A stretch of 64,000 bases of DNA, from positions 310,001-374,000 of the forward strand of contig JABELC010000011.1 of NCBI GenBank assembly GCA_028455995.1, in the 5' to 3' direction. Source of the DNA: Scleromitrula shiraiana. Lineage: Eukaryota > Ascomycota > Leotiomycetes > Helotiales > Sclerotiniaceae. A model generated the notes under the pieces. The model had not been told where the DNA came from. It ran no database searches and saw only the letters and a program-made list of their open reading frames with translations. Within the stretch, counting starts at the first letter, position 1, and every line of letters begins with the position of its first letter. Below are positions 37,157-48,614 of the stretch, piece after piece. The position numbers and the translations under genes were made by a program.

Positions 37157-38060
37157 ATTGAACCGCGGGGTAGAGTCAGGATGCGATAGAGAGATAGGTA
37201 GAATTTATTGAAATCTTGATTTGCGCAAAGAAGTCGAAAGTGAGTTTGGTGAACTTGGAGAACTTAGTGAGCCTGATGAGCTTGGTGAACTCAGTGAACT
37301 TGATGAACTTGGTGACTTTGGTAAGAATGGAATTTGTTCGCAAGGAATGGTTCGATTTGCAGAAGATCGAAGTGTAGGTTCCGCGTCGATTCTCTCTACC
37401 AAACTTTGTAAACTTCTCAAGAACAAAAAACTACCAATTTTATTCGAATCTAAATTAATATTTTGTAAAATCCATACGTATTGAAGCTTGGGCTTTTCTG
37501 CAGAGAGTAAAAGGTCAGCAGATAATTAGAATTTGTAAGATGGTCGCGTTCTCTCGGTCTTAAAAACAATCAACAACAGAGTTATCTCATCAGTGCGATA
37601 TTGTACCTGTGTACGTGCGTTTGACTGATGTCGATGCTGATTGGTTGAATGTGGGAAATATAATGAATGACTAAGACGTAAATAAATATTATGAGTATTA
37701 TTCTAGCTTATCGTGACAAGCTGTCATAACTCTCTTGAAATCATATTACATTATCCCTCGAGTGCCATTCTTTCCAATCCCGTGAAGAGTCATGTCTCAA
37801 TATCAAGATTTGCTAGCTCGAATTTTAAGGTGACTCTCTGCTAAGTGATGATTCAGAGTAGCAATGCACAATATTAGCAGAGGATTAGATCTGATAGTTT
37901 CAACGGAATTTCAATAATTAAGACACCCAATAGCATCCAATCCAAGTTCGGGTATCAATCAATCATCCATAGTATCCACCCCCCTCTCCACTCCTTCGAA
38001 TAAAACAACAACCAGACCATTACCACCTCCCCCTCCAACCCTAACCCCCCCTCCAAACTC
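37157..38060. other. Intergenic region between BAH-PHD and DUF3602 genes
   Basis: Upstream region of the BAH-PHD gene, including a 9-12-base imperfect repeat block at 37236-37325. Downstream part is plain AT-rich sequence. An ORF on either strand over the repeat (for example 37426-37205 minus, Ser/Pro repeats) is probably a by-product of the repeat. Confidence 0.55.
37236..37325. repeat. Imperfect GAACTTGGT-type minisatellite
   Basis: About nine imperfect copies of units such as GAACTTGGT, GAACTCAGT and GAACTTGAT in tandem. Units are multiples of three, so both strands stay open (acidic repeats on plus, Ser/Pro-rich on minus). Lies 80-170 bp upstream of the BAH-PHD start codon. Confidence 0.8.
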
Positions 38061-38511
38061 TTACTTCTCCCCCCCAGTCTTCTTCCTAAACAACTTATTC
38101 TTCAATTTATCCGCCAACCCCACCGGATGCTCCTGTCCCTTCGGCCCCGCATTAACCACATTGCCCTCTCCCCCCCGTCCAAAATGCGCCTTCTCCCCCT
38201 CCATACTGGGTCTCATCGCCGCCTCGGGAATAATATCCCCATCATTGCGTTTGGTAGCCGGAAGACCAGGCGATCCGATGTTGGCGGCTCCGCCCCGTCC
38301 AACTGAGAATGCGCCGTCGCCGTGATCGCCGGCTACACCTTCGCGGACTATTTCGCCGTCCACGTAGGGAGTGCTGTCGGCGCCGATGTTGCCGGCTCCT
38401 GCGAGGGGGAGAGTGGGTTAGCATTGCTTTCTCGCGTGGGATGGATGGATGGAAGGATGGAAGGATGGAAAGAAACATACCTCCGCGACCGTGACTAACT
38501 TCTTCACTCAT
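38061..38511 (-). CDS. DUF3602 family protein with GRGG repeats (122 aa)
   Basis: Model complement(join(38061..38398, 38481..38511)); one 82-nt intron (GTATGT..CGCAG) that splits the first GRGG motif in phase 1. The motif recurs: GRGGAGNIG near the start, GRGGAANIG mid-protein and GRGGEGNVVNAG near the end, followed by a basic C-terminus (LADKLKNKLFRKK). These repeated Gly-Arg-Gly-Gly-x-x-Asn units are the hallmark of fungal DUF3602 proteins, which have no known enzymatic role; small size and low complexity suggest a disordered protein. The coding strand turns from C-rich to G-rich around 38190 and stays G-rich into the 3' flank. Confidence 0.85.
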
Positions 38512-39848
38512 GATGACGATTTCAAATAGTTCTCTTTTTCTTTCTTTGTCTGTCGATATTCAATTGAATATATCAAATCTCTGTGTATAGAACGATCAGT
38601 AAAAATAGAGGGAGAAGAGAGATATGCGCAATATAGGTAGGTTTAACCAAGCCTTTAAAAGACTCAGCTATCCCAATCAATTCATCCATCAGCCCACTCT
38701 CAAGCCCCGCGATCATCCCACCCATAAAAACTGAAAATCAACATTTAGAATAACAATAACTTACCACGATTAATTATATATGCGACAACAAGTATCGTAT
38801 CGTATTGTATGTATGTATGTATGTATTCTTCAAGTGAAAAAAAGGAAACAAAATATAGTATGTAGACAAATTTCCTTTGACTCCAACTCCAAGGCAGGTA
38901 CCGTACCAAAAGATTTTAGCCCACTGCATCCATCACCCACCCTTTCTTTCAATGATGTAATTTCCCCCAACCAATCAAACGCCCCCAATTCCTCCACATC
39001 TTTTCTTATCATACTTTTCGCCCACGGTTGCTTATCTTTCGCCGTTTGGGACTGGTGAAAGAGCTCGAGAGCCTTGGAAAGATAAGGCCATTTTAAGTAC
39101 AGGAGATTCGCCTAGAACTATCCCCAAAAAAGGAGAGTTCGCATCCATATTTGAAGGAAATACAGTTGAAGAGCCAATGGAGAGATAGATAGATCTCGAT
39201 AGATGCTGAGAGGGCTTTTGTTGCATGTCGGAGTTGAAGTATTATGTTATTGAAATTGAGGAGGGAATACCTTATCTTTGGGATGGGTATCTACTATTGT
39301 TGTATTAGGTATTCCTTATCTTGTGGTCTGTACCTAGGCTTTAGATTTATGTCCAGGTAGGTATGTAATTAGTTTACCTAGGTAGCCGTGGTAGCTTAAA
39401 TACTTATAGAAAGGTAATATCATACAGGTACGATTATGTATATATAATGGCATGTATTGGGAATTTGATGAAGGGGATGTATCGATTTAGTGGCTGGCCA
39501 TGAGTTCTGTATATCGAATGGAGTTCGCAACATTTCGATTTTGTACTCACATTCCGTATATAACTTCGATTTGGATAGTATGATAATGGTAATGGTATCA
39601 TATACTCTTATTTTATAGTAATTTCATCATGATTATCATCTAGACTCTGCTCGGGACTAGCTCAGATTATGCGTTTGATTTTGTTTTATTCCGTCCTCTC
39701 ATATCAAAAATACCGAAGGCTAGCTTTCACATCCACATTCACATCACATTGGAATATCGAATCCAAAGAAAATTACGAGAGGAATAGTTAATGAATTACA
39801 AGATATACAGAGGAAAAAGAACCAATTGGATCTGTCGGACCAGCCCAC
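38512..39848. other. Intergenic spacer
   Basis: Promoter of the DUF3602 gene and 3' flank of the phosphate carrier gene. TATG repeats at about 38805-38825. No gene with coding character; ORFs near 38830-39226 have no recognisable features. Confidence 0.55.
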
Positions 39849-41578
39849 TTATTCCTTAATTGTCTGTTGTTGAGGTGGTGCCGCTCCTCCTGTAGTTGGG
39901 AAACCCATAAAGATCTTGAAGTAATCCTATGAAGTTATTAGTAACTAATATTCGTAGTCGAATTATGGATTATGCTCACATAAATCATCCATTGCAATCC
40001 TGTAAGTGTTCCGATCATGACCTGTGTGAAAAATTAGATTAGACAGAGTTTCATCATTAATGCTTAGCATGTAAACTTACAATACGAACAGGTAGTCCGT
40101 TCCAGAGACCCGCGAAACCAATGTCCTTGTAAATACGACCCATAGCAGCACCAAAAGCTTCACCAGGCGCGCGGTTTGCATTCAGTTTGGAAACCTGCAT
40201 ACTTGTTAAAGAAATCATCAAACGGGGTTAGATTAACTTACCATAACATCAGCAGGGTGGCTAACAATAGCGCACGCAATACCAGCTAGATAACCGGCCG
40301 TAAAGGAAACACCAGTCTGAGCAGCTTTGTTGTAATCAGATTTGTGACCTGGAAGACGATCGTAGATCATTTCAACGATAGTTTCGAAAGATGCAAATTT
40401 CATCATAGTGTATGGAATTTGACGTCCCCATAATGGATATAAGCCTTTGTAAAGTCCACTCACACCCTCCTTTGAGATGACTTGGCGGAGACCATCCGAG
40501 GTACCTTTTGCGAATGGTGGTATAGTTGTTTGCATCCTCACCTTCACAGCTTCGAATGGACAGAGTGCAATATCCGCGATGAATTCAGCCGAAGCACTTG
40601 CAGTTAGGTAAAGAAGTGTTTTGTACTTGTAGGCGTTTTCTGGCCCAGCTATATCTGCATATAGCTTTTTGAAATATTCGTATCCCCCATATTTGAATGC
40701 ACCTTGGGCAGAATAACCAAAGAAGGTTGGTCCCCAACCAGTATAGATTCCTCGAAGTCCTTCTGCTCTACCGATTTTACCCCAGGCTTGGAAGTTGCCT
40801 GTGTACATCTTTGAGTCTACTTGGCGGCGACATTTTACCAGATCAAGAGGGGTAACGAAGGTATGGGTAACACCCTGGAAGATATTAGTCGAAAGTTTTC
40901 TTCAATATTATAATTGTGGTTCCAAAAGTTAAGGCTGTTTATCAAGGTCTCCGGAAAGCAATGTCATGTATCTCCTGCTGCTGGAGGTAGAAGGAAGAAT
41001 ATGCTTTTGACGCTGGGATTTTGAAGTAGGTCGATATGGGGTATTGAGTATGAAGGATATCGATATTGAAGTCTCCGCTATCAATGGAATGGTGGTAGAT
41101 GACAATCAACTTTGGTAGAAACAAATTGCGGAGCTAGGTGGAACTCTTCCCAATCCCCATCAACAGCAAAAAGTGAAGATACCCCAATAGCTTTCCCGAC
41201 TTTGATAGACAATCTAATCTTTCTAGTAATCTGCCTACCACAGCATATAAAGAAGTATCAAAACATATAACTTACACAAGCAAGTAACCCACCCGTCACA
41301 CAAGCAGCATAGTATGTAGGCGAATACAACTCAATTGAGCCCGTCTTAGCCTGAGCACTAGCAGTAGCTTTCTCAAACTCTTTCGTAGCCTCCTTACTCA
41401 ATTCATTCTTTGCATCGTCGACGACCGACCAAACGGTATAAAGTTCAGAACGAGCTTGAAGTGGGGTGGGCTTAGCGTGAGGAAGAGTGGAACTGGGCTC
41501 GGACCGTCGAGCAAATGGAATTGCGGGATGGAATATCGTATCGTGAAGAGTATTTGGGGATGGAAATAATGAAGGCAT
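39849..41578 (-). CDS. Mitochondrial phosphate carrier, SLC25 family (389 aa)
   Basis: Model complement(join(39849..39926, 39980..40021, 40081..40194, 40242..40874, 41276..41578)); introns 53, 59, 47 and 401 nt, all phase 0. Imports phosphate (with protons) across the inner mitochondrial membrane for ATP synthesis. The three carrier signatures are visible: TPLDLVKCR after the first intron, CPFEAVKVRM in the middle, and HPADVMVSKL across the exon 2/3 junction. The block GVTHTFVTPLDLVKCRRQVD and the GWGPTFFGYSAQGAFKYGGY segment are specific to the phosphate subfamily (yeast MIR1/PIC2, mammalian SLC25A3). A 70-residue N-terminal extension precedes the first helix. The first intron is about eight times longer than the others and has no obvious alternative exon. 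Confidence 0.95.
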
Positions 41579-42337
41579 GATTTTTGGTGCTGTGATATAT
41601 CAATCAATGGATATGTAAATAGGTAAGTATATGAAAAGGAGAATGAATTGTATTCTCCCGACGGGATGTTGGTGAATTTAAATAGTTTAGGAATGAATTC
41701 AAAGAAGGCTCGTGTTTTGAACAAGACAGGAAAGTGACGCAAAGAGTAAGGCCTTTATCAACCAATCATCAGAGAGTCTATACGCTCCCGGGACGCTCTC
41801 AAGGGTTGAAATTCTAGATCTTCATGTCAACAAATTGCAACTGGTAGCAAATTTCCAATTGATATAACTTCTATATTGAGGTGAAACCTTTGGAAATATT
41901 GGATAATGGAATTGAAAATATTGTTTTGAAGATATTGTTCTTAGGGTTGTCAAGACAGGAGTCTTTTTATGATAACATACACTACTCTCTCCCTATGGTA
42001 TGTGTGTATTTTTATAGCCGAGGAGAATGAGGGGTATTATTGGTATTATTGGTATTGAAGTACATAGCAAGTACAGAATAGATAGATAGATCCTCTTCTC
42101 AAAAACATATCCATATCATAAAAAGTACGAAAACAATTCGCAAGCAAAGAAAGTATACCTAAAAACAAAAATAGTTCTCATCACAAACATACAAAAATCA
42201 CCCAAGTACTCGATAAATTCCCAGGTTCAATTTTGCCGTCATTACCACATGTAAATTTCCCCACCATAAAATACTTCTCGTACCGCATACCAAGACACCA
42301 AACCAATAACTTCCCATACCCCCCAAAATTACACAAA
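41579..42337. other. Divergent upstream region (phosphate carrier and CBS gene)
   Basis: The two start codons face away from each other across 759 bp. AT-rich, with ATTGGTATT triplication near 42038-42056 and GATA repeats near 42080. No ORF of interest. Confidence 0.55.
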
Positions 42338-42978
42338 ATGTCAACCTCAGCACCTATACAAGAACCCAGCACATTATCGACCACTGCAGAAATGTCCTCA
42401 TCACCTAAATCCCCTCTTTCTCCACTGGCAAATCGCTATAGAGGCGTAAGTTAACCTTCCATCTTTCACTGTCTCAAAAGCTCCCATTCCCCCAAGAAGA
42501 AACAAAACGAAACCAAAAAAAAGAAAGAAAAAAAAATTAACCCCTCCTCCCCCCACAGGCCACAGTAGCCGACCTCGACCCCCCGACCGCCCTCTCCATC
42601 ACCCCCGACTCCTCCATCTCCCACGCCCTCCTCTCCGCCTTCGAACGCGACTACACACACCTCACCGTCGTAAGCAGCGACACGCGCTCCCTGCTCGGCT
42701 ACATTTCCATCCCCCACCTCCGCACGCTTCTTGAAAGCGGAAAGGTGCAGGAATCAGACGAGGTGAGCAAGGCGATGGTGAAGTTTAGACGGAAGGGGAG
42801 GGTGTATAGGGTTATTACTATGGATACGTCGTTGGAGGAGTTGGAGGGTTTCTTTGATGGAGAGAGGGGAGGGGAGAGGCAGGAGTTTGCGGTTGTGACG
42901 GATGAGAGGAGGAGGTTTGTGCTTGGGGTGGCGACGAGGACGGATTTGGAGGAGTTTGCGAGGAGGCGGCCGGCTTGA
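42338..42978 (+). CDS. Small CBS-domain protein (175 aa)
   Basis: Model join(42338..42445, 42559..42978); intron 113 nt (GTAAGT..CACAG, phase 0). After a Ser/Pro-rich start of about 30 residues, two CBS motifs form one Bateman module: YRGATVADLDPPTAL and ISHALLSAF with LTVVSSDTRSLLGYIS (about 34-80), then VYRVITMDTSLEELEGFF and EFAVVTDERRRFVLGVATRT (about 110-165). CBS pairs usually bind adenine nucleotides. Stand-alone small CBS proteins of this kind are found in many fungi, with no firmly known role. The second exon switches from C-rich to G-rich codons near 42735. Confidence 0.85.
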
Positions 42979-44051
42979 GGGGAAGGTGCGAGGAGGTGGG
43001 ATGTTGTTTGGTAGGGTTGGGTTGGGTAATGATGGGCTTGGATTAGATTGAGTGATTCATCGATGGGATTGAATGGGTAGAATAGGGGAAATACTGGAGT
43101 TTGGGAGGGAGTGGGAGAGGGGTATGATACGATGCTTTCAAAATGCATACATAGCGTATACTTAGGGAGGAGGGTTATCAAATTGATCAATTCCCACCAG
43201 TCCTATATGTAACTTATTGGTTATTCTTCAGTAATAGCTCATCACCACGAGAGAGAGGAGATTATAACTTCATGTCTGAAAGCTTAGCTGATTGACAAAA
43301 TCGTTTTGATTTTTGGGAGACTAATATTCTTGTCTAGCATTAACATTACCATTGGCCTTTATGATTATCAATAAAATGCCCACCACCACAACACAACGTA
43401 TATGCTGATACCACCTAAATTTTTAGAAAACTTCATTAACTTTATCCTCCTCGCCATCAATACTGTTTTCCAGAAATCAGAATCACAGAATTGAGAATTT
43501 CTATATGTGTGACCGTTGGATGTATTACCATGAATGAATATCCAATTTGAAAAACATCATCATGAGTTATCAGATGCTCATAAAGTATGAACTCTATGTG
43601 TATAATTCAAATCTACGTACTCTCTTGTAAATATCTAATATGAGAAAAGTATTCACATACATAAATACATATTTAGTACACCTACTATTACTTATAAATT
43701 TATCATCCAATTCAAACCCACATAATATGAATATCTAACCAAAATATTCACATCAACTCTATAAGAAGATCAAAGAACCAAAATCGTATTCATATATATG
43801 CCATGCCATCACATTGTTTAAAAAGAATCCTTTTCATTTCATATCATATCATTCAACTACCCTAGTAATAGAAATAAGACAAAAAACTATGAGATTTCCA
43901 TCCCCCTTTCCATTTCCATTTCCATTTCATTTCATTCCATATAACCATGGAAGTATTTCCTCATCGTTTATCTATCTATCAATCATTCATTCAATCTCAT
44001 ATTTCCCATACCAGGATATCTAGACTCTAGGTTGCGTAGACATGACATGAT
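42979..44051. other. Convergent intergenic region (CBS and G6PD genes)
   Basis: Both flanking genes end here. The first 150 bp stay G-rich, continuing the composition of the CBS coding end; the rest is AT-rich with CATTTC repeats near 43905-43935. No gene seen. Confidence 0.6.
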
Positions 44052-46042
44052 TTACAGCTTGTTTGGGGCTGTTTGAGTAGTTGGCCATTGGTATCCGGCG
44101 GCATCGCTGAATTTGTAGCCGTATGAGGAGGTAAAGTCGTCGAGGACGGCGGGTCCACGGGATCCTGTTACCTTTGTTAGCTTCTTCTTCTTTATTCTGT
44201 GACGCATATTGTAGGGGGGAAGGGATGGTTGATCTTACCATATGGGTATTCCATAGGAATGATCTCCTTGTTGTCATCGAGGTAGTGAAGGAGAGGAGTG
44301 AAAATTCTCCAACTAGCGTCGAGTTCATCGTCACGAACGAAGTTAGAGTGATCACCCTTAAGAGCATCGAGGATGAGAGATTCGTAAGCCTCTGGGATCT
44401 TGAGATCTGAGAATCTTCGGCGGTAGGTCAAATCAAGCTCAGTAACGACAGTTTGCATGCTCAAACCAGGAAGCTTAGAGTTCATCTTGATGTAGACACT
44501 CTCGTTTGGTTGAATACGCATGACAAGCTCGTTTCTTGGGATATCTTTGAAGATACCAGATGTGACATCCTTGAATTGGATACGGATCTCAGTCTTTTGC
44601 TCGTTAAGTGCTTTACCAGCCTTCAAGATGAATGGAACACCGTCCCAACGCTCGTTCTTGATGTATGCCACCATTGCGCAGAAGGTTGGACATCTTGAGT
44701 CTTTTGGTACGGTATCATCCTCCTTGTAGGAAGGCTTGTTACCATCCAATGACTTGCCGTATTGACCAATGATGACGTTCTTTGGCTCAATGGCTGGAAT
44801 ACCACGGAGAACTCGGACTTTCTCGTCTCGGATGTCCTCGGCAGAAAAGGAAATTGGTCGCTCCATAGCGAGCAATGTAAGAACTTGCAGAAGATGGTTT
44901 TGCATAACATCTCTAATAATACCGAACTCGTCGAAGTATCCTCCTCGACCTTCGGTTCCAAAAGGCTCCTTGAAAGTGATCTGAACGTTGTCGATGTGAT
45001 TGCGATTCCAAGTGGCACCAAAAAATTCGTTTCCAAATCTTAAAATCAAAATGTTCTTAACCATCTCTTTCCCGAGATAATGGTCGATACGGAAGATTTC
45101 ATCTTCCTTCCAATTTGGCTCTAAGGCCTTTTGCAATTCCCGAGAACTTCCCAAATCCTTTCCAAATGGTTTCTCGACCTACAAGACAAGATTAGAATAA
45201 ATAACCAACTAATTGTCGACATATTTTGAACGTACAATGATTCGAGCAATGCCATTTGGTGGGTATGCGTTGGCTTTTAATTGCTGGGATACGGTGGTGA
45301 AGACACTAGGAGGTAAGGCCATATAGAAGATTCTGTTCGCCTCTGATCGACCATTCTCGAATTCTTCGCAGTGTTTTCGGAGCTCGATGAAACCTTCTGG
45401 TTTGTCATATTGTCCGGATACATATGTGCAGATGTCGCAGAACTCTTGGAGTTGCTGTTCCATATCCTTAGTTGGGGTCTTGATATAAGATTTGACCCTC
45501 TTGATATATTCTTCATGATCCATCTTCGTTCGCGCATATCCGATGATTCTGGTGTCTTTTGGTAGAAATTGGTTGCGGTACTGTCACTGACGTTAATTCT
45601 GATTGCCTATAAGATCATCTTGGACTACATACAAGACCGAAAAGAGCCGGGAACTGCGGTAATACGAATTAGTTACATTGAATTCAGCTGAGAGGGGTTG
45701 GTCTAACAGTCTTCTTCTTTGCAAGATCACCAGATGCTCCCAAAACAATGATTACGGTGTTATCCTTCAACTCAATGGTTCTGTAGTGGGGCACAAATTG
45801 ATCAGCCATGATTTGATATAAATGGAATAAATAGCCTCAATGAAATTGTTGACGACATCTAAAGCATCGTCCCAATAGATCACAGCTTCAAAGACCCAAA
45901 CCGAGCCATCCGAAATGTTCATATTGCTGTTGCGATAACGTATGTTGATAGATATGCTTCAAAGTGACGTAGAATCACCGGAGGATTTAGCAACTTACCC
46001 AGCATTGCCAGGCTCTTCTGGCTTGATAACAGTGTCGGCCAT
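44052..46042 (-). CDS. Glucose-6-phosphate 1-dehydrogenase (511 aa)
   Basis: Model complement(join(44052..44164, 44239..45178, 45236..45580, 45633..45653, 45708..45780, 45999..46042)); introns 74, 57, 52, 54 and 218 nt. First enzyme of the oxidative pentose phosphate pathway: glucose 6-phosphate + NADP+ to 6-phosphogluconolactone + NADPH, cytosolic. Evidence: Rossmann motif GASGDLAKKK (29-38), VEKPFGKDLGSSREL from 162, the substrate site RIDHYLGKEMV (191-201), and the C-terminal YGYKFSDAAGYQWPTT. Length fits fungal G6PD. Exon 4 is only 21 nt (FPALFGL). Intron 1 contains a second ATG (45809) in frame with exon 2 that would give a different 10-residue N-terminus (MADQFVPHYR) in place of the canonical 15 residues. 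Usual yeast/Aspergillus symbols are ZWF1/gsdA. Confidence 0.96.
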
Positions 46043-47028
46043 TGTGTATGATTGATATATGAAGTGCTGGAATAGATGAGGAAGGGAGATGGTGAGATTT
46101 TTTTAAGGAGATGGACGAAAGATTTTAAAGAAGAAGATGTAATAATAGAATGCAAGTCAAGAAAAATGTTGGGTTTAATCGAGTCTTTCATCAAATTCGA
46201 ACCCCGCTAAGAAGTATGACGGACGAGAAGTATTTCCGGATAGCCTCCGAAGGATCCAGACTGGAACAATACAAATAGAATAAATAGGATATATAAATAA
46301 ATAAATAGATAAATAGGACTTTATTTAATCGCGGTTTCGAACTCGCAAGAGTTTTGACCTTTTTATTCTTTTCAAAAATATGAAGTTTTGAAGGTCTGAT
46401 CCTTTTACCTCTTTGCAAAGCAAAGCTTTTAAAAGTCTTGAAGATATTTGATTATTCACTCTTATTAGCCAAAAGGATGATTTATTACTGTACTTTGTTT
46501 GCTACGGGGTACATTTTTATAAGGGTTGTTGGATTTGAGCTGAAGCACTGGAGAATATCTACGTAAGATATTGGACCTATGCACAGTGCTTCGGTTGGGC
46601 AATGATGCTTGAAAGAAGAGCCCCTCATTTATCACCGACAACCCCATTAGATAAAAATTTGGTATATTTGAGGTAACAATCCCTACCGATTATAAAGCAG
46701 ATTGCATTATTCTTTGCATTCTTTGCATTCTCTACCTGCTTAAAATGTTTTACAGAATAAAGGATTGAAAATTGAAACCTCTTCAAGTTTGAGAGGGTGG
46801 CTGGCTACATGGCATGATATTCAGAAAGACCTTCAAAATTCAATACAGTTTATTGGAATTGTAACCATTCACTGACTTCATGTCTTCGTATTTGGTGATT
46901 ACCCAGGTATACATTAATCAATTCATGAGAGAGTAAGTGATCAGAGCAGAGTGGGTTGAAAGGAAAAGACTTTACTCCAATAATCTTTCTTCATTCTTTC
47001 CCCATCCCTCCAACTTTATGTTTACGGA
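46043..47028. other. Upstream region of the G6PD gene
   Basis: AT-rich spacer with TAAATA repeats near 46290-46315. No gene supported; a TTCGAAC near 46336 resembles a T loop but no tRNA folds around it. Confidence 0.55.
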
Positions 47029-47628
47029 ATGGTAACTTCGGGATTTGACAAAAATCATACTGTACGGAGGATCAACTTATATATTCCGGAGCTTGAGATG
47101 GATATAATGGATGCAGTATTTAGATATGGAGACATATCTATGTACTATGAAGGTGTTGTAGTGTTCAGAGACAAGGATCATCGTATAAGTGGTTGGCAAT
47201 TGTACAATTGTACAATTGTACATTGATGACTCCGAAACTCCAGAGCGAACAAGTCAACGACATGAAGATATCCCCGATATCTTCATGTTCAATCCTCCAT
47301 ATATTTTCATGCGAGTTCCAGGTTTTGAAGGATATGTCGGAAGTTAAAAAATAGTTCTTCCGTTCCCGAACTCAAGAATTTTTGTATTCTTCATCCAGCT
47401 GGATATACAATCACATCAAGGTATTTCAATACTTGAGTACGGGTGTTGTAAACAGACAATTAGAAGGATATGAAGAAGGAAAATGCTCGAACATGTACTC
47501 GGAATGTAAATTTAGAAATACTTTACCCAAAAGATTCGTGGAATATTGATGTTTTGATCAGACATTTTGAATTGGCCCAATCTGAAGTTAATAGGTGGAA
47601 GTGGACTTTCTTGATGCCTGAATATTAG
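47029..47628 (+). pseudogene. Candidate decayed protein-coding gene
   Basis: Several protein-like segments follow each other on the plus strand in different frames. 47029-47226 reads NLYIPELEMDIMDAVFRYGD and VVVFRDKDHRISGWQLYN. From 47228 another frame reads DDSETPERTSQRHEDIPDIF and NPPYIFMRVPGFEGYVGS. From about 47470 a segment reads LEILYPKDSWNIDVLIRHFE, ending FLMPEY with TAG at 47626-47628. The first break coincides with a triplicated TTGTACAAT (47199-47222). No introns reconnect them. It may be a pseudogene of an unrecognised protein, or chance open stretches in AT-rich DNA. Confidence 0.3.
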
Positions 47629-47819
47629 ACAGAAAAATTGATCAGGGCTGGCAGGCCCTAATCTTTAGCGACCCTGTAATGAATTTGAATTTACCAAAAA
47701 ACAGTCAACGACTAACGACAATCTCGACGCCGACAATCCCAACGCCAACTGAACTAAGTCTTTTAATTAGGACTTGTCAAACTCTCGACTATCATATTCC
47801 CCGAGAGAACTTCGTCAAA

Positions 47820-48614
47820 ATGCCTACCGAAGCCGGCCACAGACGTGAGTCCTACCCATCCCGTTTCGAGATGAAGATTGGTTATGCATAAATGGATATT
47901 TGGAAGGACTGTGGAAATCGCAATTCGCAGATTTACTGGAGGATATGCCAAACCTATGCCTATGCCAATTTTGTGGGTTCGAGACAATTGCTAACTTTTG
48001 TGTGTCTTTAGTCTATGTTAAGTAAGTAAACAAACATTCATGTTCGAGGAGGGATATCTGTTGCAATTCGAGGAAGGAGAGAAATTGGGGCGATAATTGG
48101 GAGGATTTGACTGCAGAGAGGATCGATATAGGGAAATTTTGGAACTTGCATATGATGGAATTGCGGTTGGAATTTTGGACATGTTACTGATTTGGTTCAC
48201 TTCAGGGGTCGCCACATCAGCTACCAACGTGGAAAGCGCAACACCACCCCAGGCACCAGTTTGATCAAGATCGAGGGTGTCGACAACACCGAGGCTGCCA
48301 AGTACGTTTCGCAATGATATCCGGATTCTGTTGGAATGGGTTCTAACCATTTTGTAGCTTCTACTGCGGAAAGAAGGTTGCTTTCGTTTACCGTGCCCAA
48401 AAGGAGGTCAGAGGATCAAAGATTAGAGTTATCTGGGGAAAGATCGCCAGACCACACGGTATGCTGAGAGAAGCATCTCATATTAGACATTGGAAAATAC
48501 TAACAAAATTCGAAAGGAAACTCCGGCGTTGTACGAGCTCGTTTCAGACAAAACCTCCCACCAAAGTCCTTCGGCGCATCCGTTAGAGTTATGCTTTACC
48601 CATCTTCAGTATAA
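47820..48614 (+). CDS. 60S ribosomal protein eL33 (L35Ae, 109 aa)
   Basis: Model join(47820..47844, 48012..48021, 48206..48301, 48358..48458, 48517..48614); introns 167, 184, 56 and 58 nt. Structural protein of the large cytosolic ribosomal subunit. Evidence: GRHISYQRGKRNT, the family signature VAFVYRAQKEVRGSKIRVIW, GKIARPHGNSGVVRARFRQN and the end VRVMLYPSSV; length equals the family norm. Exon 2 is just 10 nt (TCTATGTTAA) and supplies Leu-Tyr-Val plus two bases of Lys, completing the conserved L-Y-V-K-G start. The intron positions and the tiny exon are fixed by the protein family, so the model is firm. In yeast the gene is RPL33. Confidence 0.96.

Noticed and set aside
37236..37325. Regular repeats resembling a CRISPR-like array
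   Set aside because: Units are 9-12 bases, directly adjacent and imperfect, with no spacers; it is a minisatellite in a eukaryotic genome.
40942..41124. Minus-strand ORF inside the first intron of the phosphate carrier gene as an alternative exon
   Set aside because: Its translation has no membrane segment or carrier motif and no matching splice sites in phase.
46325..46350. TTCGAAC with flanking GCG/CGC as a tRNA T arm
   Set aside because: The stem has only three pairs and no D arm, anticodon arm or acceptor stem can be placed around it.
47845..48205. snoRNA hosted in the long eL33 introns
   Set aside because: A box-C-like ATGATGG and a CTGA occur in intron 2, but only about 30 nt apart and without a terminal stem.
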